From Mucor racemosus (taxonomy: Eukaryota > Mucoromycota > Mucoromycetes > Mucorales > Mucoraceae): a stretch of DNA of 64,000 bases. The stretch lies in assembly GCA_027405735.1 (NCBI GenBank), contig JAPEHQ010000002.1, positions 1,612,001 to 1,676,000 on the forward strand, read 5' to 3'. Made by a program: the position numbers and the translations under genes. The first letter of the stretch is position 1, and each line of letters opens with the position of its first letter. A model generated the notes under the pieces. It saw only the letters and a list, made by a program, of their open reading frames with translations. It was not told the DNA's origin and did not search any database. This document shows, piece after piece, positions 48,885 to 60,022 of the stretch.

Positions 48885-48916
48885 AATAATAAACGATTAA
48901 ATGAGATTTTAAAAAA

Positions 48917-49226
48917 TGATTTATCGAGACTTTATAAATTAAAATCAACGTAAAAAGTACCGTTTATTAGAATGAATTAAATATGGGTTTATATAGTTAT
49001 TGGAATTGTGTGATAAGATCTAATGGACAGGGATCCATTAGATGTGACAATAGATATTATTATTAATGTGTATGAATATAACATGTTATGTTTCAGTGGT
49101 AATATTGCTATAAGTTATGTTTCATTGTTAGTTCCTGGGTGACAGGAACCAGTTACTGGATAGATAAGATCTGCTAGATTTGTCGGAGATCTTCTATATA
49201 TCGAATGTTGTAATTCTGATAGATCA
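48917..49226 (-). repeat. 5' LTR of the gypsy element
   Basis: 310 bp, with one difference from the 3' LTR. It would carry the promoter for the minus-strand gag-pol frame, whose ATG lies 32 bp inside. Confidence 0.95.
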
Positions 49227-50410
49227 CTGACTACTGCGGATATGAGATATTGTGTCCATAAAATCACCAAAGGTGGCTTGGATAATGCGGTACAAGCCAA
49301 AAAAGAGCTTCATCGTAATGTACACGTTAATGGCAGTGCGAATAATGTACTAGGGCTCTTCGGGATAATGGTTTAGGCGCATTACCTAAGATAAAAAAGC
49401 CAGAAATTAGTGATGAAAATGCAAAGGATCGCCTCCGCTGATGTAAAAACAGAATTGATTGGACTTTGGATGACTGAAAGCGTGTTATATCTACTGATGA
49501 GGCTAGAATTAATTGTTTTAACTCCGATGATCGAATTTGGTGCTGGAAAAGAGACAGCGAGGAGATAAAACCTAAACATACCAAAAAACAAGAAAAAATG
49601 GAGATGGTCGAATCATGATTTGGAGCTCTATTTCTTGGTCTGGTGTCGTTTGGTTGTCCAAGGTCGAAGGTAATATGAACTCCAACCTATACAGAACTAT
49701 TATTGATGATGATTTGGAGAAATCCATTGACGATATGTGTCAAAAATTGAAGTTGCGTCGTAATTAGGTTATCCTTCAACAAGACAACGATTCTAAGCAC
49801 ATCTCTAATTTAATGAAAGAAGACTTCAAAACAAAAAAATATGAAGTAATGTTATGGCCAGCGCAATTTCCAGACCTTAATCCCATTGAAAATATGTGGA
49901 GGTTATTGAAAATCCGCCTAAACGAATACGATACATCCCCAAAAGGGATGAATGATATTTGGGACAGAACTCAAGATATTTGGTATGACAACATAACAGT
50001 TGGGGAATATCAAAAAGTTATTTCGAGTATGCCTCATCGTGTAAAAGCTTGTATTAAAGCAAAAGGTTACGGTATTGATTATTGACTGCATTTAAATAAG
50101 CTTCAATTTTTTTTTGATAATGCGTGCAAAACCCTTTCAATGATGTACCTTTTTTTAAACTTGCATAGTTTTTGCGGAACTTTAATTAATTAGATCGGAC
50201 TTTTTGAAAATAATTTAAAAACGTTTGAATTATTTAAAATAGAAATTTAGTGTATCTCCGATTGAAACTGAGAAAGTTATGGTTATTTTCATTCAAATTT
50301 CCAAATCATTGAAAGGGTTTTGCGACTCACTGTAAAACAAAAAAAAAAGGCGAGGGGGTGATTAGCTGCGCTTCTAGCCAGGCAAACATAAGTTCAGAAG
50401 AAAATCCGTT

Positions 50411-50484
50411 TACACGAGTTTCGAACCCACAACCTCTCCGTTTAAACTAGCTGTAAAGCGCATAATAAGTCTAGCAACTAGGAC
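50411..50484 (-). repeat. tRNA-like segment, inverted copy
   Basis: Reverse complement of 26208-26280 with few differences, again in the middle part of the composite. A B-box-like GGTTCGAAACT is kept. Folding as a complete tRNA is poor. Confidence 0.35.
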
Positions 50485-51094
50485 AAACGTCCCCTCTATG
50501 TTTGCTTTTTTTTTAATTGCCGTCCTTTTATTTATCTGTTATTTTGTTTTTCTCGATTTGAGCAATATTGGGTAATTTAACCATGTTTTCTTTATTTGCT
50601 ATATAATACTGCTATTTGCTGAGTATTAGCAGCAATTTGGTTTACAAAAAAATCTTTTTTCCTGACCGAAATATAAAGAAAAACCTGTCATTTTTGTCCT
50701 ATATATCATGTAATTATGCTAGGAGGTAAAATAATGCAAAGCTGGCTTTATTTCACTAGAAAATATAACTGAAATTTCCAGTGAGCATATTATCAATAGA
50801 TACAGAATAACGCTACTACGTATATATATATAAATTTAGTAGTAGTAAATAAAATATGTATATATATAATAATAATAAAATTTTTATAATCTATCAAAAA
50901 AGCTACAGTCATCAATGTTAAAAATACCAGATCTCGTCCGATCTCCACAGGAAAACAGTATCTGTTAATACAGTATATGATAAAAATAATTTTCAGGTTA
51001 CTTTTTTTCTATATAGAAACTAATAAACAATCACACTCTATTATGATATTTATGTAATTATTACTTTTCTTATTAATTAATCTATAAAACAAAT

Positions 51095-51657
51095 TGTTTA
51101 GGATATAGACTAGACTGAGTACATGTATTACTAGTAGAAGTGCTCAAAGGATTATTTAGACAAGATTCTTAGCATAGAATGATGAGTATGAGGTGATAAT
51201 GATGTATGCCAATTTTATTCAATTTAGTTATGTTACATTTAGTCTATGATGATGAAATGGTGTAACCTGAGATCCTGAAGTGAGTCAATCATGAACTCGT
51301 TCCTGGAAATGGAATTCAACTATTCCATTTGCTTCAACATTCACTGTCTAAAGTAAATCAAGCATGAAGATCATATCCTATATACTTAACTTGGTCGTAT
51401 CCTACTAAACTTGCTATGGCCAACCTATTATATCATTATGTTGTAACCAACTAGTTCCTCAAGACGATGAAATCATCCTTTCATACACTCTGTATTGTAG
51501 ACTCTATATCCACGCTTCCAAAACATATAAATACCCGGAATCTTGATGTCGTTCGAGATGGATTCGTTATCTTTTTTACCTACAAATTACAATATACTCA
51601 ATAAATATATCTAGTTTTAACTTTATTTTCTAGTTATTCATTGTGTATATTTAAACA
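51095..51657. repeat. Solo LTR, 563 bp, with CAAAT duplication
   Basis: Absent at the matching site in the left composite (near 25600). Starts TGTTTAGG, ends TTTAAACA and is flanked by CAAAT at 51090-51094 and 51658-51662. A TATAAATA lies at 51526-51533, consistent with an LTR promoter read on the plus strand. It is unlike the 310 bp gypsy LTR and so belongs to another LTR family. Confidence 0.85.
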
Positions 51658-51789
51658 CAAATCACAATTTATTTTGTTTATTCTGTCCTTCACAACCTAT
51701 TTTGACTTGCTGTAATTCACAAAAAAGCTACACTCAATAAGTTAAGACTTAAAATGAATTCTAATATTAAATTTGAATCTTCAAAAAAA

Positions 51790-53040
51790 AAAGTGATAGT
51801 TTTAATCTTCAAGATCGGAGTATGCCCTCTTTTCTATAACTAAAACCGTATTAAACATTTTTAGGATATACTTTAGGCACTACTAAACATACATAAATTG
51901 GTCGCATTATGCTAGCTATCCCTAAATGTATTTTATATCTCGCGAAAGACTCAAAAACGCGTAAATCCACTGCTTTTTCCTTAAAAATTGGGTCTCACTT
52001 TTCATCGTTGCTATACTTTTTTTTTCACTAAATAACACCAAGAAAAAATTATATGCCAATGTACCTGAGATGTTCAACTTTAATCCAAAAATAAGTATCT
52101 GGAAATATCCTACTTTTTGCAGTTGGTATTAATTTTTGAATGCTAAGGTTTCAGATTTTTTACGCGTATTTTACTGCTAATGGATTGAAAACTTTGAGGC
52201 TTCATATCTCCAGAAAAAATTAAGCTGTACTACTACTTTTTAATAATAAAATTTACTTGTTTTGAAGTGCTCTATAACATATTTTAACATAAAAAAAAAT
52301 TGAGCACTTTTATTTTTTTTTCATTTTTTAGGCATTTCTATAATAGGTTTTAAAATATTGGCTAAATTGAGTAACATTTTTTTTTGCATTCATGTCATTA
52401 AGCTCGTTAATCTCTCTCGGACCCAATTTAGTTTTTTTCAAAATATTGATTTTTCGTGGAGATATCCTCAAAAATGTGTACAAGAAGGTACCTCCATTTC
52501 TAGCTTCCATTTTTCCCTTATATACCCTCATCCCAAATTCTGAATTTGAAAAAAAAATTAGACAAAAATCTTGTTTCCTCTACAAAAAATGCAGCTAGAA
52601 GATTGTACAATAGCTCGATCGATAGATAATTCTTTTTTACATCATTTCAATTAGTTATATTTTAAATATGCTTATAAAAAGTGATGTGTATATTCAAAAA
52701 ACCTCTAAAATTTCAATTGTATTTTACGCAAAATTTAATGTGGAATGTTTGTCTGAATTTTATTTAGATGGATGCAGAATCCAAAACTGTACAAAAACTA
52801 TTTAATATACTAGGTCGACTTACTTTGCAGTTCATGAGCAATTAAACAATTTTATTTTTTGAATCATTTTTCGATCTTTTTTCATCATCAAATCAATTTT
52901 GGAACTCAATTAACATAAGCCGTAAGCTGTAATACGAGCAATTATTTTGATTATCTCGACGAAAAATCAATATTTCTTGCTGAAACAAAAAATACAAAAT
53001 AAATTTCAGTTGAATATATGTTGTAAATGCAAAAAAATAA
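51790..53040 (-). repeat. A-family repeat copy A4
   Basis: Its outer flanks correspond to A1 (for example the segment reading AGCAAGTCAAAATAGGT on the minus strand), while its central ~900 bp are nearly identical to A3. Confidence 0.8.
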
Positions 53041-53344
53041 TATCGTAATTATGGATTCAAATTTTAAAACCAATTTTAGGATATTTTTAGGCCAATGTTC
53101 ACAACATTGCTGTACAACATGATAAATAGTAGAATGTACAGTATAATGTAATTTGGTTCTGTTATGTCTTTCTTCTTCTATATACATACAAAACTAAATT
53201 ACCCAAGGTTCAAATAATATGATATAAGTCTGTAGCATGAAATAAAGGACTGTGTGTATATACATCAATAATAATCATCATCATTGTATTTGCACAGAGA
53301 TCCGTACGTAGTAATCTGTGATTTTGCCATATTCTATTGTTTAT

Positions 53345-54580
53345 TTATTTCAACCAATTTTCATAAATAGTTTTAGCGTATTTTACTAAATTTTCATGCT
53401 TACGGACTAATTTACTTAATGTTGCAGCTTGCTTTCTTTCCTCTTCAGAAAACTCACCGTCAATGATTTTTGGCATACTCAAAATAGAATGAAGATAAGA
53501 AAAGATCACGGCATCGATATAAGTTGGTTCGCTAATGTCAATTTTTTTTTTAGCTCAATGCTTTGTATTTCTCATCATTAATCATTTTATTTTCCTACCT
53601 GGCACCGAAAAAGTAAGGTTGGTCACCAAGCTTGACAGAAAGAGCCTCTAATGTTTGACCTGCATCTTGATAGATCTACAATGCAACTTTTTTTTTAATC
53701 CAAAATTCTAGTTTTGGCTCATCCTAGTTCACATTACCTCTTCTCTAACTAAAATATCACGGTTGGTTAATAGACTCTGAACAATTTCTTTTTGCTTTTT
53801 GTAAGAGACAATCATGTTGACAGGAGTAGGAGTATGTCCATAGTAGGATTTGTATGTAGTTTGATTGGCATTCAGTGGTTCTAACCACATGGAAAATAAC
53901 TAAAAGATACCACAAATGAGTATTTTTGATCCATGTACTACAAATTCTGCGTGATTTTACCAATGCTGCTTTGAGCTTTGTTTCAACTAGTGCTACAAAT
54001 GCTTTAGCTTGCTCTCTATCTTTATCGTTTGTCAATTGCTTTTCCAAATTCTAAAAAATGAATTAAGTAATCAGTTGAGCTTTTGACAGTGTGTAAATTC
54101 ATTCCTCTTTACCCTTGTTTCTTTGACCCAATTGATGATTTCTTGATCATTGTAGATGGCACCAGATACTGTGGATAAAAAGGGTAATTTTCCTAAATTC
54201 CCAGTTACGTTAAGATATATCCAGAATATGTGTATATTTGATTTACCTGAAGGTGAAGCAGCTGGTTCATTTATATTATTTACATCAAACTCAATTCCAC
54301 AGAATTTAAGATACATCTAATTTAACAAGCAATGTTAGGTTTAATTCAATAAAGGATGCGATTAACTTACCTGGAGAACAAGACAATCAACATCGAAACT
54401 TGCTTGATTATTTCTATAACCAGGGCCATAAATAAACAAGGTGTCCTTTGTTGGTCTAGGTGGTTCGTAAACAGAAGGATACACCTTTAATGGAAAGTTT
54501 TTAAGTTTCAAAAACTCCAAGAAAGAAGGAAGCTCTAATGTAGGTAACTCGCCATATCTTGAACTAGGAGTATCTGTCAT
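53345..54580 (-). CDS. Metaxin-family outer mitochondrial membrane protein
   Basis: Seven exons on the minus strand join in phase into 291 residues: 54580-54371, 54316-54247, 54192-54113, 54050-53961, 53899-53738, 53675-53599, 53531-53345. Metaxins are GST-fold subunits of the sorting and assembly machinery that inserts beta-barrel proteins into the outer membrane. Matching features are a thioredoxin-like N-terminal half (FDVDCLVLQ, FCGIEFDVNNINEP, SPSGKLPFL) and a C-terminal GST helix bundle (LGDQPYFFG followed by EPTYIDAVIFSYLHSIL). Length is close to MTX1/MTX2. No clear C-terminal membrane anchor is visible, which is more like MTX2. The start is the ATG before TDTPSSRYG. MTX1-, MTX2- or Sam37-type cannot be settled by eye. 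Confidence 0.88.
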
Positions 54581-54804
54581 GGTTGTATAAATAAGAAAGT
54601 TTTATGGGCGTTGATGAAAGAAAGTTAAGTCTGCACAAACAATGCTTTTACTTTTTGCGTTCACTCGGACCCAACCCTACGAAAATCTTTCAGTGGAGGA
54701 GGGGTTATTGAATCTCAGTGATTTTAGAACATGAACCTTACAACCACATCCCAAATGTTAAATCGGATTTATTCTTAGTGGGTATATAATTCTACTACAT
54801 TAAA

Positions 54805-57800
54805 TCAAGAAGCCTTTTTAAGAATCGTTTCTTTTCTTTCCAAACGTCTTGCTTTCAAAGTAAATTTGGAATCGCCAACAATGAATCTAACAAGATCTGT
54901 CAAATGTTCCAATTCGTCAATAATTTCTTCAGTAGAACATCCCATAGCAAACCATGTGAGGTTCTTATAGCGCAAAAGTTTCTCTGGTCTATCCTCTTGA
55001 CGTCTATGTCGTAAAACTCTTAATCTAGCTGCACGAGCCGATGGCATAAATGATGGCAATGGCAGTTTGGCTTTCAATGAAGCAGATAGCGTGTAAAAAT
55101 GCAGCAAAATAGACGCTACCTATTAAAATCAATTCATTAATGCTACGTAAACTTAATTTGCTTTGTTTAAACTTGCCATATCTCGTCTGTAATGGTATAT
55201 GTCTAAATTTCTTACTGTTTTCTTAACACTAGGAGACATTTTCATCAAAATAATTCTTAAACTCATCATTCTGTCTAGTAGATTTTGCGCAGAGATGAGC
55301 ATTTCTCGATAAAATTCTTTTGGGAAAGGGCCTTTCAATCTTGGCTCATGATCAGTGAGTTCAAGCAGTACTTTGCATGTGTTGAGCATCTTTTCCAGCT
55401 TGCGCTCCATTCTTTCAGCTTCTTTAAATTCATCACTAGTGGGAAATAAACCTTCATCATGATACAAAAATGTTCCCATTACATATGAAAAGTAATCACC
55501 TAGATCACCTATTGTACAAGCTAATGTCTCACGGATGGCTTCACGAGCTATAAATGGCCATACCATCCAATTGAGTATTAGAGCAGCAAAAAGACCTAAA
55601 ATTAATGTCATTGTTCGTTGCCTGTAATCCCATAAAAATTAGTTTCGTCGTTATTTTCTATAAACAAATGTTTATTACCAAACCATGCTTGACACTTTCT
55701 CTGGATATATGGGCTTTACGTATTGACTTAGAGCAATAATCATATATGTAACTAGCGTGATGATTGAAACTTTACTATATGACGTCGAGAAATGTATATA
55801 AAAAAATGGTAATGCTATAAAGAATTTGCATTAGATTACATATTTTTTTTTTATGAATAATGCATACCTAAAACTACAGCAAAGCCAGAAAGTAGTACAC
55901 CGCTTCCACCATCTATTTCTAGTACTGCCCAGGCAGCAAATGCTCCTATTATGGTTGAAGCCAATCTCCATAGACCAGCAGATAAAGTACCTCCACTGTT
56001 GAATTAGTTATTAGCAGAGAGCATAAAAATTAAATACGTTTAGAATTACCTTGTTGGACTCATAATTGAAACAACCTATTAACATGTAAAATTAGATCAG
56101 ATCAGTAAATTTACAAGACTATTTTCTTACAGTTAATGCAGCCCATTGACCTCGAATAGCAGCAAACCAAAGCTGATAATCTGGTAACCAAGCAGGAATA
56201 GTAAGAATACCTACGGCTGCGGAAAGCTTTAAAGCAAACCTAAATTCATAGTTTTGAAGGTATCTTAAAATGAGCCATAATTGATATCTTAATCTCAGTA
56301 ATGGCGGTGGTTTGGTTGAATTTAAAGCTGTCGTAGGTCCAGCTTCTAGTTGCGTTAAAACAATGGCATCATCTGCTTTCTGTTTCCCATTTCGAGTATT
56401 CTTTCTATTAGTAGTTTGTCCGTAATTGAAATTAGCATCATTTGAACTTGTTATGGATATATCATCTACAGTGATTACATTGCTGTTATTTCTGTTGGTG
56501 GATAGTTGTGATAACCTATATTCTTCTTCCAAATCTCGTTGACCGACATTTGTAGGCATATTATGTTGCAAATAACCAAATGAATAACCACCACGGTCTT
56601 GAACTTCTTGATAACTGTTGGAGTAAAACCACTTTTTCCATGTTTGAGTAGTGATTTGAGGCATGTATAATCGTTTCTTCTTTTTGTGCTTTTTGTCTTT
56701 TTTGATTTGTGCTTGAGTCTTTTCTTGCAACTTTCTCGTCTCAACAGCCATTTGCTCTAAATTACTTGCAACTTCTCGCATTGTGAATATGAAAAAGAAG
56801 ACCAAAAATAGTTCATCTCGAACACCTAAATCGAGACGTTCGCCACGCATATGAGAAAAATTGATCTTGTAAAGAGCTTGCATTCGTTTCTCTTCGCATT
56901 GATCGAATTGCATAATACGCAAACGTAAGGTTTCTGAGCAATTACATAGAAATGAAGCGTTTCTCTTTCTTTTATCGAGAAAGTTCTGATAATTTTCAGT
57001 GTGCACGGTTTTGATTTGTAATGTATGAAGCAGATATCTCCAAAAACTTGTATGTTGTATGCTTGCATCGCTATTATTTGACATGTCAAGTTGATCACAT
57101 AAACTGTCTCTAATACAATCCAACACTGCACCACATTCAACAGCAAGTGAGAGCAAAGGATCCCGCAATTTTTCTAAATATGCTACCAAAATTTGTTGAT
57201 CATCTGGGCCGATTTGCCTTTCAGATCTTTGTGGAGGTTTAGGCAATGTTCCAGAAAGTCGGTTTAAATTTAAGAATGATCTAACAGAGTTCATGGTCTG
57301 CTGATTTGAATCAGAAATGCTTCCTTCTTTTGAGTGATTTTGATGATTGTGAGATGGGGTATTACTTTCATTTTTTGGGGTGCCAGGTTGAGAGGTGGAT
57401 AAAAGAGACATGAGAGGCACTGGTAAGCTCTTCCTCTGTTCTGATCGATCATTTGTCTCATTAGTATGATGTATATCTCCACTTTCACTATCTTGTCTTG
57501 ATCTTGATGGACTTAATGATCGAGCTCTTTTATATTTACTCTGACCCCTAGTAGGCATAAATTGCACACTTTTTTGATGTATCTCTTCGCATGCATGCTC
57601 TTTTTTATCTCCATCAATAGTACAACATTGGTTAAATGGACTACTATAAGATCCAGTCTTCATATAAGAATTAGCAGCTGTAAATGCAGCTTTACTTAGA
57701 TCAGTTTCACCTTGTTCTTCAGGGGTACAACTCTCATTTATGCTGTCTTCATCGCCATTCTCGCCCATATGATTTGACTCTTCTTCTTTTTCTGATGATG

Positions 57801-59083
57801 AAAAATTACGTTTGAAAAGCACCTGCTCTGATTTAAGACTTCTACTAAGGATACTGAGATGCTTTGTAACTATATCGAGTGATTGTCTAATTGGATTTAA
57901 ATCAGAAGAACAAGAATAAGCAAAAGACACTTCATATTTAGCTTCTTTGTATGCTGTATTAACTTTCAGCATGCCATCTCTCATTTTCTCGGCTAATGCA
58001 TCTACAGTCTTTGCAGACACCATTTCTGATTTTGGATTGAGAAAAAATTGATTAGTAATCATACTAAGCATATCTTTTGTATCGAATAAAGTCTGATTTA
58101 ATGTTCGACCTGTCAAAAATTAGAATTGCATTGTTAAAGACTATTGCTATGTTTATGGTTTATGCCGTACCAAGTCCATCAACAGCTGTTTCAGGCCAGA
58201 ATATTACATTTACGAAAAGAGATACAAAAGCACCGATCAAAAAGGGTAACCCAAACTCACTGGATAGTCTCAGGGGCACAGTTTTGTAACCTACTCCAGC
58301 TGTCATTGAGAACAATAAAACAACCATGAATTGCAGCGAAAAAAAGTGCAATTTTGGAAATTTCTGTCGCACCAATTGAGCAGCAAATATACCAACTACA
58401 AGAAACAAACAATTGATACCGTTACCAGCATACGAATCAGGATATTGAGCATTATAAGCTGTCGCAGCAGCAATTCCAGCTAAACCATACACAATTGCTA
58501 ATCCTGCACCCAGTGCAGATGTCAACGTTGCGTCTAATTGTGCTCCTACAGTTCGTCCAGGATGACTTAAAAGACAACCTGAACATACAATATACGGGGC
58601 TTGGCCTAAAGCTTTGGCTAAAGGGTCAACGGTACTAAACAATGTTGATATAAAGTAAGCTATGGTGCATTTTAAAATACGACGAATGATACGCCCTGGT
58701 GCTCTTCTTTGGATAAACCCAATCAATTTTTCTGTTCTTGTTTCAGTTAAAGCTTTTGGGTTAATCCGATCATCATCGGTAGTAGGCGTACGATATTTCT
58801 CAGGTGAAATAAATGGCATCTGCCCTAGTTGTTTAGGGAAATATGACATTTTTTCACTTAAATCAACTTCATCTTCACTAAGACTATCGCAACTACTGCT
58901 TATATCATTACTGCTTGCACTGTTGCTATTACTATTTTCGTCATGAGTACTTGTTTGTCGGCTATTCTGTTGTTGAGAGTATTTGTTGGAGTGACATTCC
59001 TGACCTGTATAGGTTTTTGATTCTATCTGTGGTGTATCAACTTCCTCTGTTATTATAAGATCAGCACTGGTATCGACAGGCAT
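54805..59083 (-). CDS. Large two-half membrane protein, ArAE/FUSC type (BRE4-like)
   Basis: Seven exons join in phase into 1313 residues: 59083-58171, 58109-56131, 56075-56050, 55995-55868, 55814-55679, 55621-55177, 55119-54805. The layout is that of fungal proteins with an ArAE_2_N-like N-terminal and an ArAE_2/FUSC-like C-terminal membrane domain; yeast BRE4 is a member. The first ~130 residues are acidic and Ser-rich. About five hydrophobic segments lie at 137-300 (for example LTSALGAGLAIVYGLAGIAA), then a long soluble middle (about 305-890) with Ser/Arg and Lys-rich tracts, then about six more segments (WAALTVVSIMSP, LILGLFAALILNWMVWPF) and a soluble tail. Likely a plasma or internal membrane transporter; substrate unknown. 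Intron 6 begins with GC instead of GT, and exon 3 is only 26 nt. Confidence 0.85.
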
Positions 59084-60022
59084 ATCAAAGAAGCTTCAGA
59101 TTTATTTATAATTAGAGCTAGTTGATTTGAAAACAAAGGGGATATTAACGTACCCTTCTCTATTCTCTAAATTCCCTGGATTTTTCATTATTATGCAAAC
59201 AGCATCAGGCCAGCAGAAGAAGTGAGAAAAATATCTTTTCACGAATCTATTTATATACAAATGTTTATCTGAAAGTTCTGTAATTCCATTTATTTCACTT
59301 TTTGCCATCGCAAGCTGCATTTTAATTTATTGGGTGTAATAATGGTGCAGGGTGTAGTTGCATTTGGACTATTTAGAATTAAAGAAACCTCTTTTGACAT
59401 AGTGGTATTGTTCTTTTAAAGAGCTAGTTTTCATATAAAAATAATAAAATTAACGTAAAAAGTAAAGCCTGACATACGAAATACATGAATGTTTTTTAAT
59501 TTTTAAAGTAAAGCAAGAAAATACTTTATATGCTATGTCATTTAGAATGAAGTATTCGTCTATTTCCACTATGTGTATTTTGAAAAAATAAAAATACCGT
59601 TGTGCACATCACATTCTAGGGTTAACATTGATATATTGTATATATATTTTTATAGTTTCCGAACGTACTAAACAATTTTTTAAACTAATTTTACACAACA
59701 AGCAGTATTTTTTGAAGTACGAAAAAATCAGTAGGAATAATATCTTTAAAGAGTTTTCCTATCATCTGAAGCAAAATGTTGTCAACATGAAAGCTGCAAT
59801 TGCAATGTGCAGCATGTCTAATTTGCAGTTGCATTTTTTTAATGCACAAAAAATTCGAAAAGTATGGTAAAATTAAGACTTATTCTGGAAGGATGATATG
59901 ATTTGCATATCTTTCTACATCAAGAGTTTCATCATCATCGTCACAAAGCGAGTCATTAAAAGGTTATTGTTGCAGCAGAAAGTATCTCTTCCTTTAGTTA
60001 CATTGTACAAAATCAATACAAT
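59084..60022. other. Divergent intergenic region
   Basis: Lies between the minus-strand membrane protein gene and the plus-strand gene at 60023, so both promoters should be here. Small open frames have no recognisable motif. Confidence 0.45.

Larger units (their letters stand above)
43213..49226 (-). mobile_element. Ty3/gypsy chromovirus, intact and young
   Basis: A 6.0 kb LTR retrotransposon inserted in the Tc1 transposase gene. It has 310 bp LTRs at both ends, the target duplication CTGAC at 43208-43212 and 49227-49231, TG...CA ends, and a single long gag-pol frame on the minus strand. The two LTRs differ at one site that I can see (GATATG versus GATGTG), which implies a very recent insertion. 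The purine-rich GATGAGGGGTAA (minus strand, about 43523-43534) adjoins the 3' LTR as a polypurine tract. No obvious tRNA-complementary primer-binding site follows the 5' LTR. Confidence 0.96.
42974..50085 (+). pseudogene. Tc1-type transposase, disrupted
   Basis: The N-terminal part (42974 to 43212) has the helix-turn-helix of Tc1 transposases (NDVISLLNSGHTVSEIARH, VSQATVCRIGKK). The gene resumes after the gypsy element at 49232. The DDE catalytic positions are recognisable: STDE near 49495, QQDNDSKH near 49780 and PDLNPIENMW near 49880. Besides the insertion there are two frameshifts (about 49345 and 49590-49605). Three in-frame stops (TGA 49439, TGA 49475, TAG 49765) lie where the family usually has Trp or a comparable codon, consistent with G-to-A changes. 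The C-terminal 90 residues remain open. Confidence 0.88.
42677..50332 (+). mobile_element. Tc1/mariner element split by a gypsy retrotransposon
   Basis: The ends are CAGTGAGTCGC...GCGACTCACTG next to TA dinucleotides at 42675-42676 and 50333-50334, the Tc1/mariner target. Terminal inverted repeats are 212 bp (42677-42888 and 50121-50332) and near perfect. Removing the gypsy insertion and one copy of its duplication leaves about 1637 bp, normal for Tc1 elements with long inverted repeats. The outer GCAAAACCCTTTCAATGAT motif of each repeat recurs inverted at its inner end. The transposase is broken, so the copy is non-autonomous. Confidence 0.93.
40190..53040 (-). mobile_element. Right composite repeat (A3 - middle - A4), invaded by other elements
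   Basis: Inverted counterpart of 24200-29200. Matching segments run in opposite order: for example 41480-41760 pairs with 27540-27830, 42250-42470 with 27186-27420, and 50411-51090 with 25600-26280. The middle is interrupted by a Tc1/mariner element (42677-50332), itself split by a gypsy element, and by a solo LTR (51095-51657). Without these insertions it is close in length to the left copy without its own solo LTR. Confidence 0.7.

Noticed and set aside
59102..59320. 72-codon minus-strand frame as an upstream exon of the membrane protein
   Set aside because: No splice pair was found that would join it in frame to 59083, and the ATG at 59083 gives a good N-terminus.
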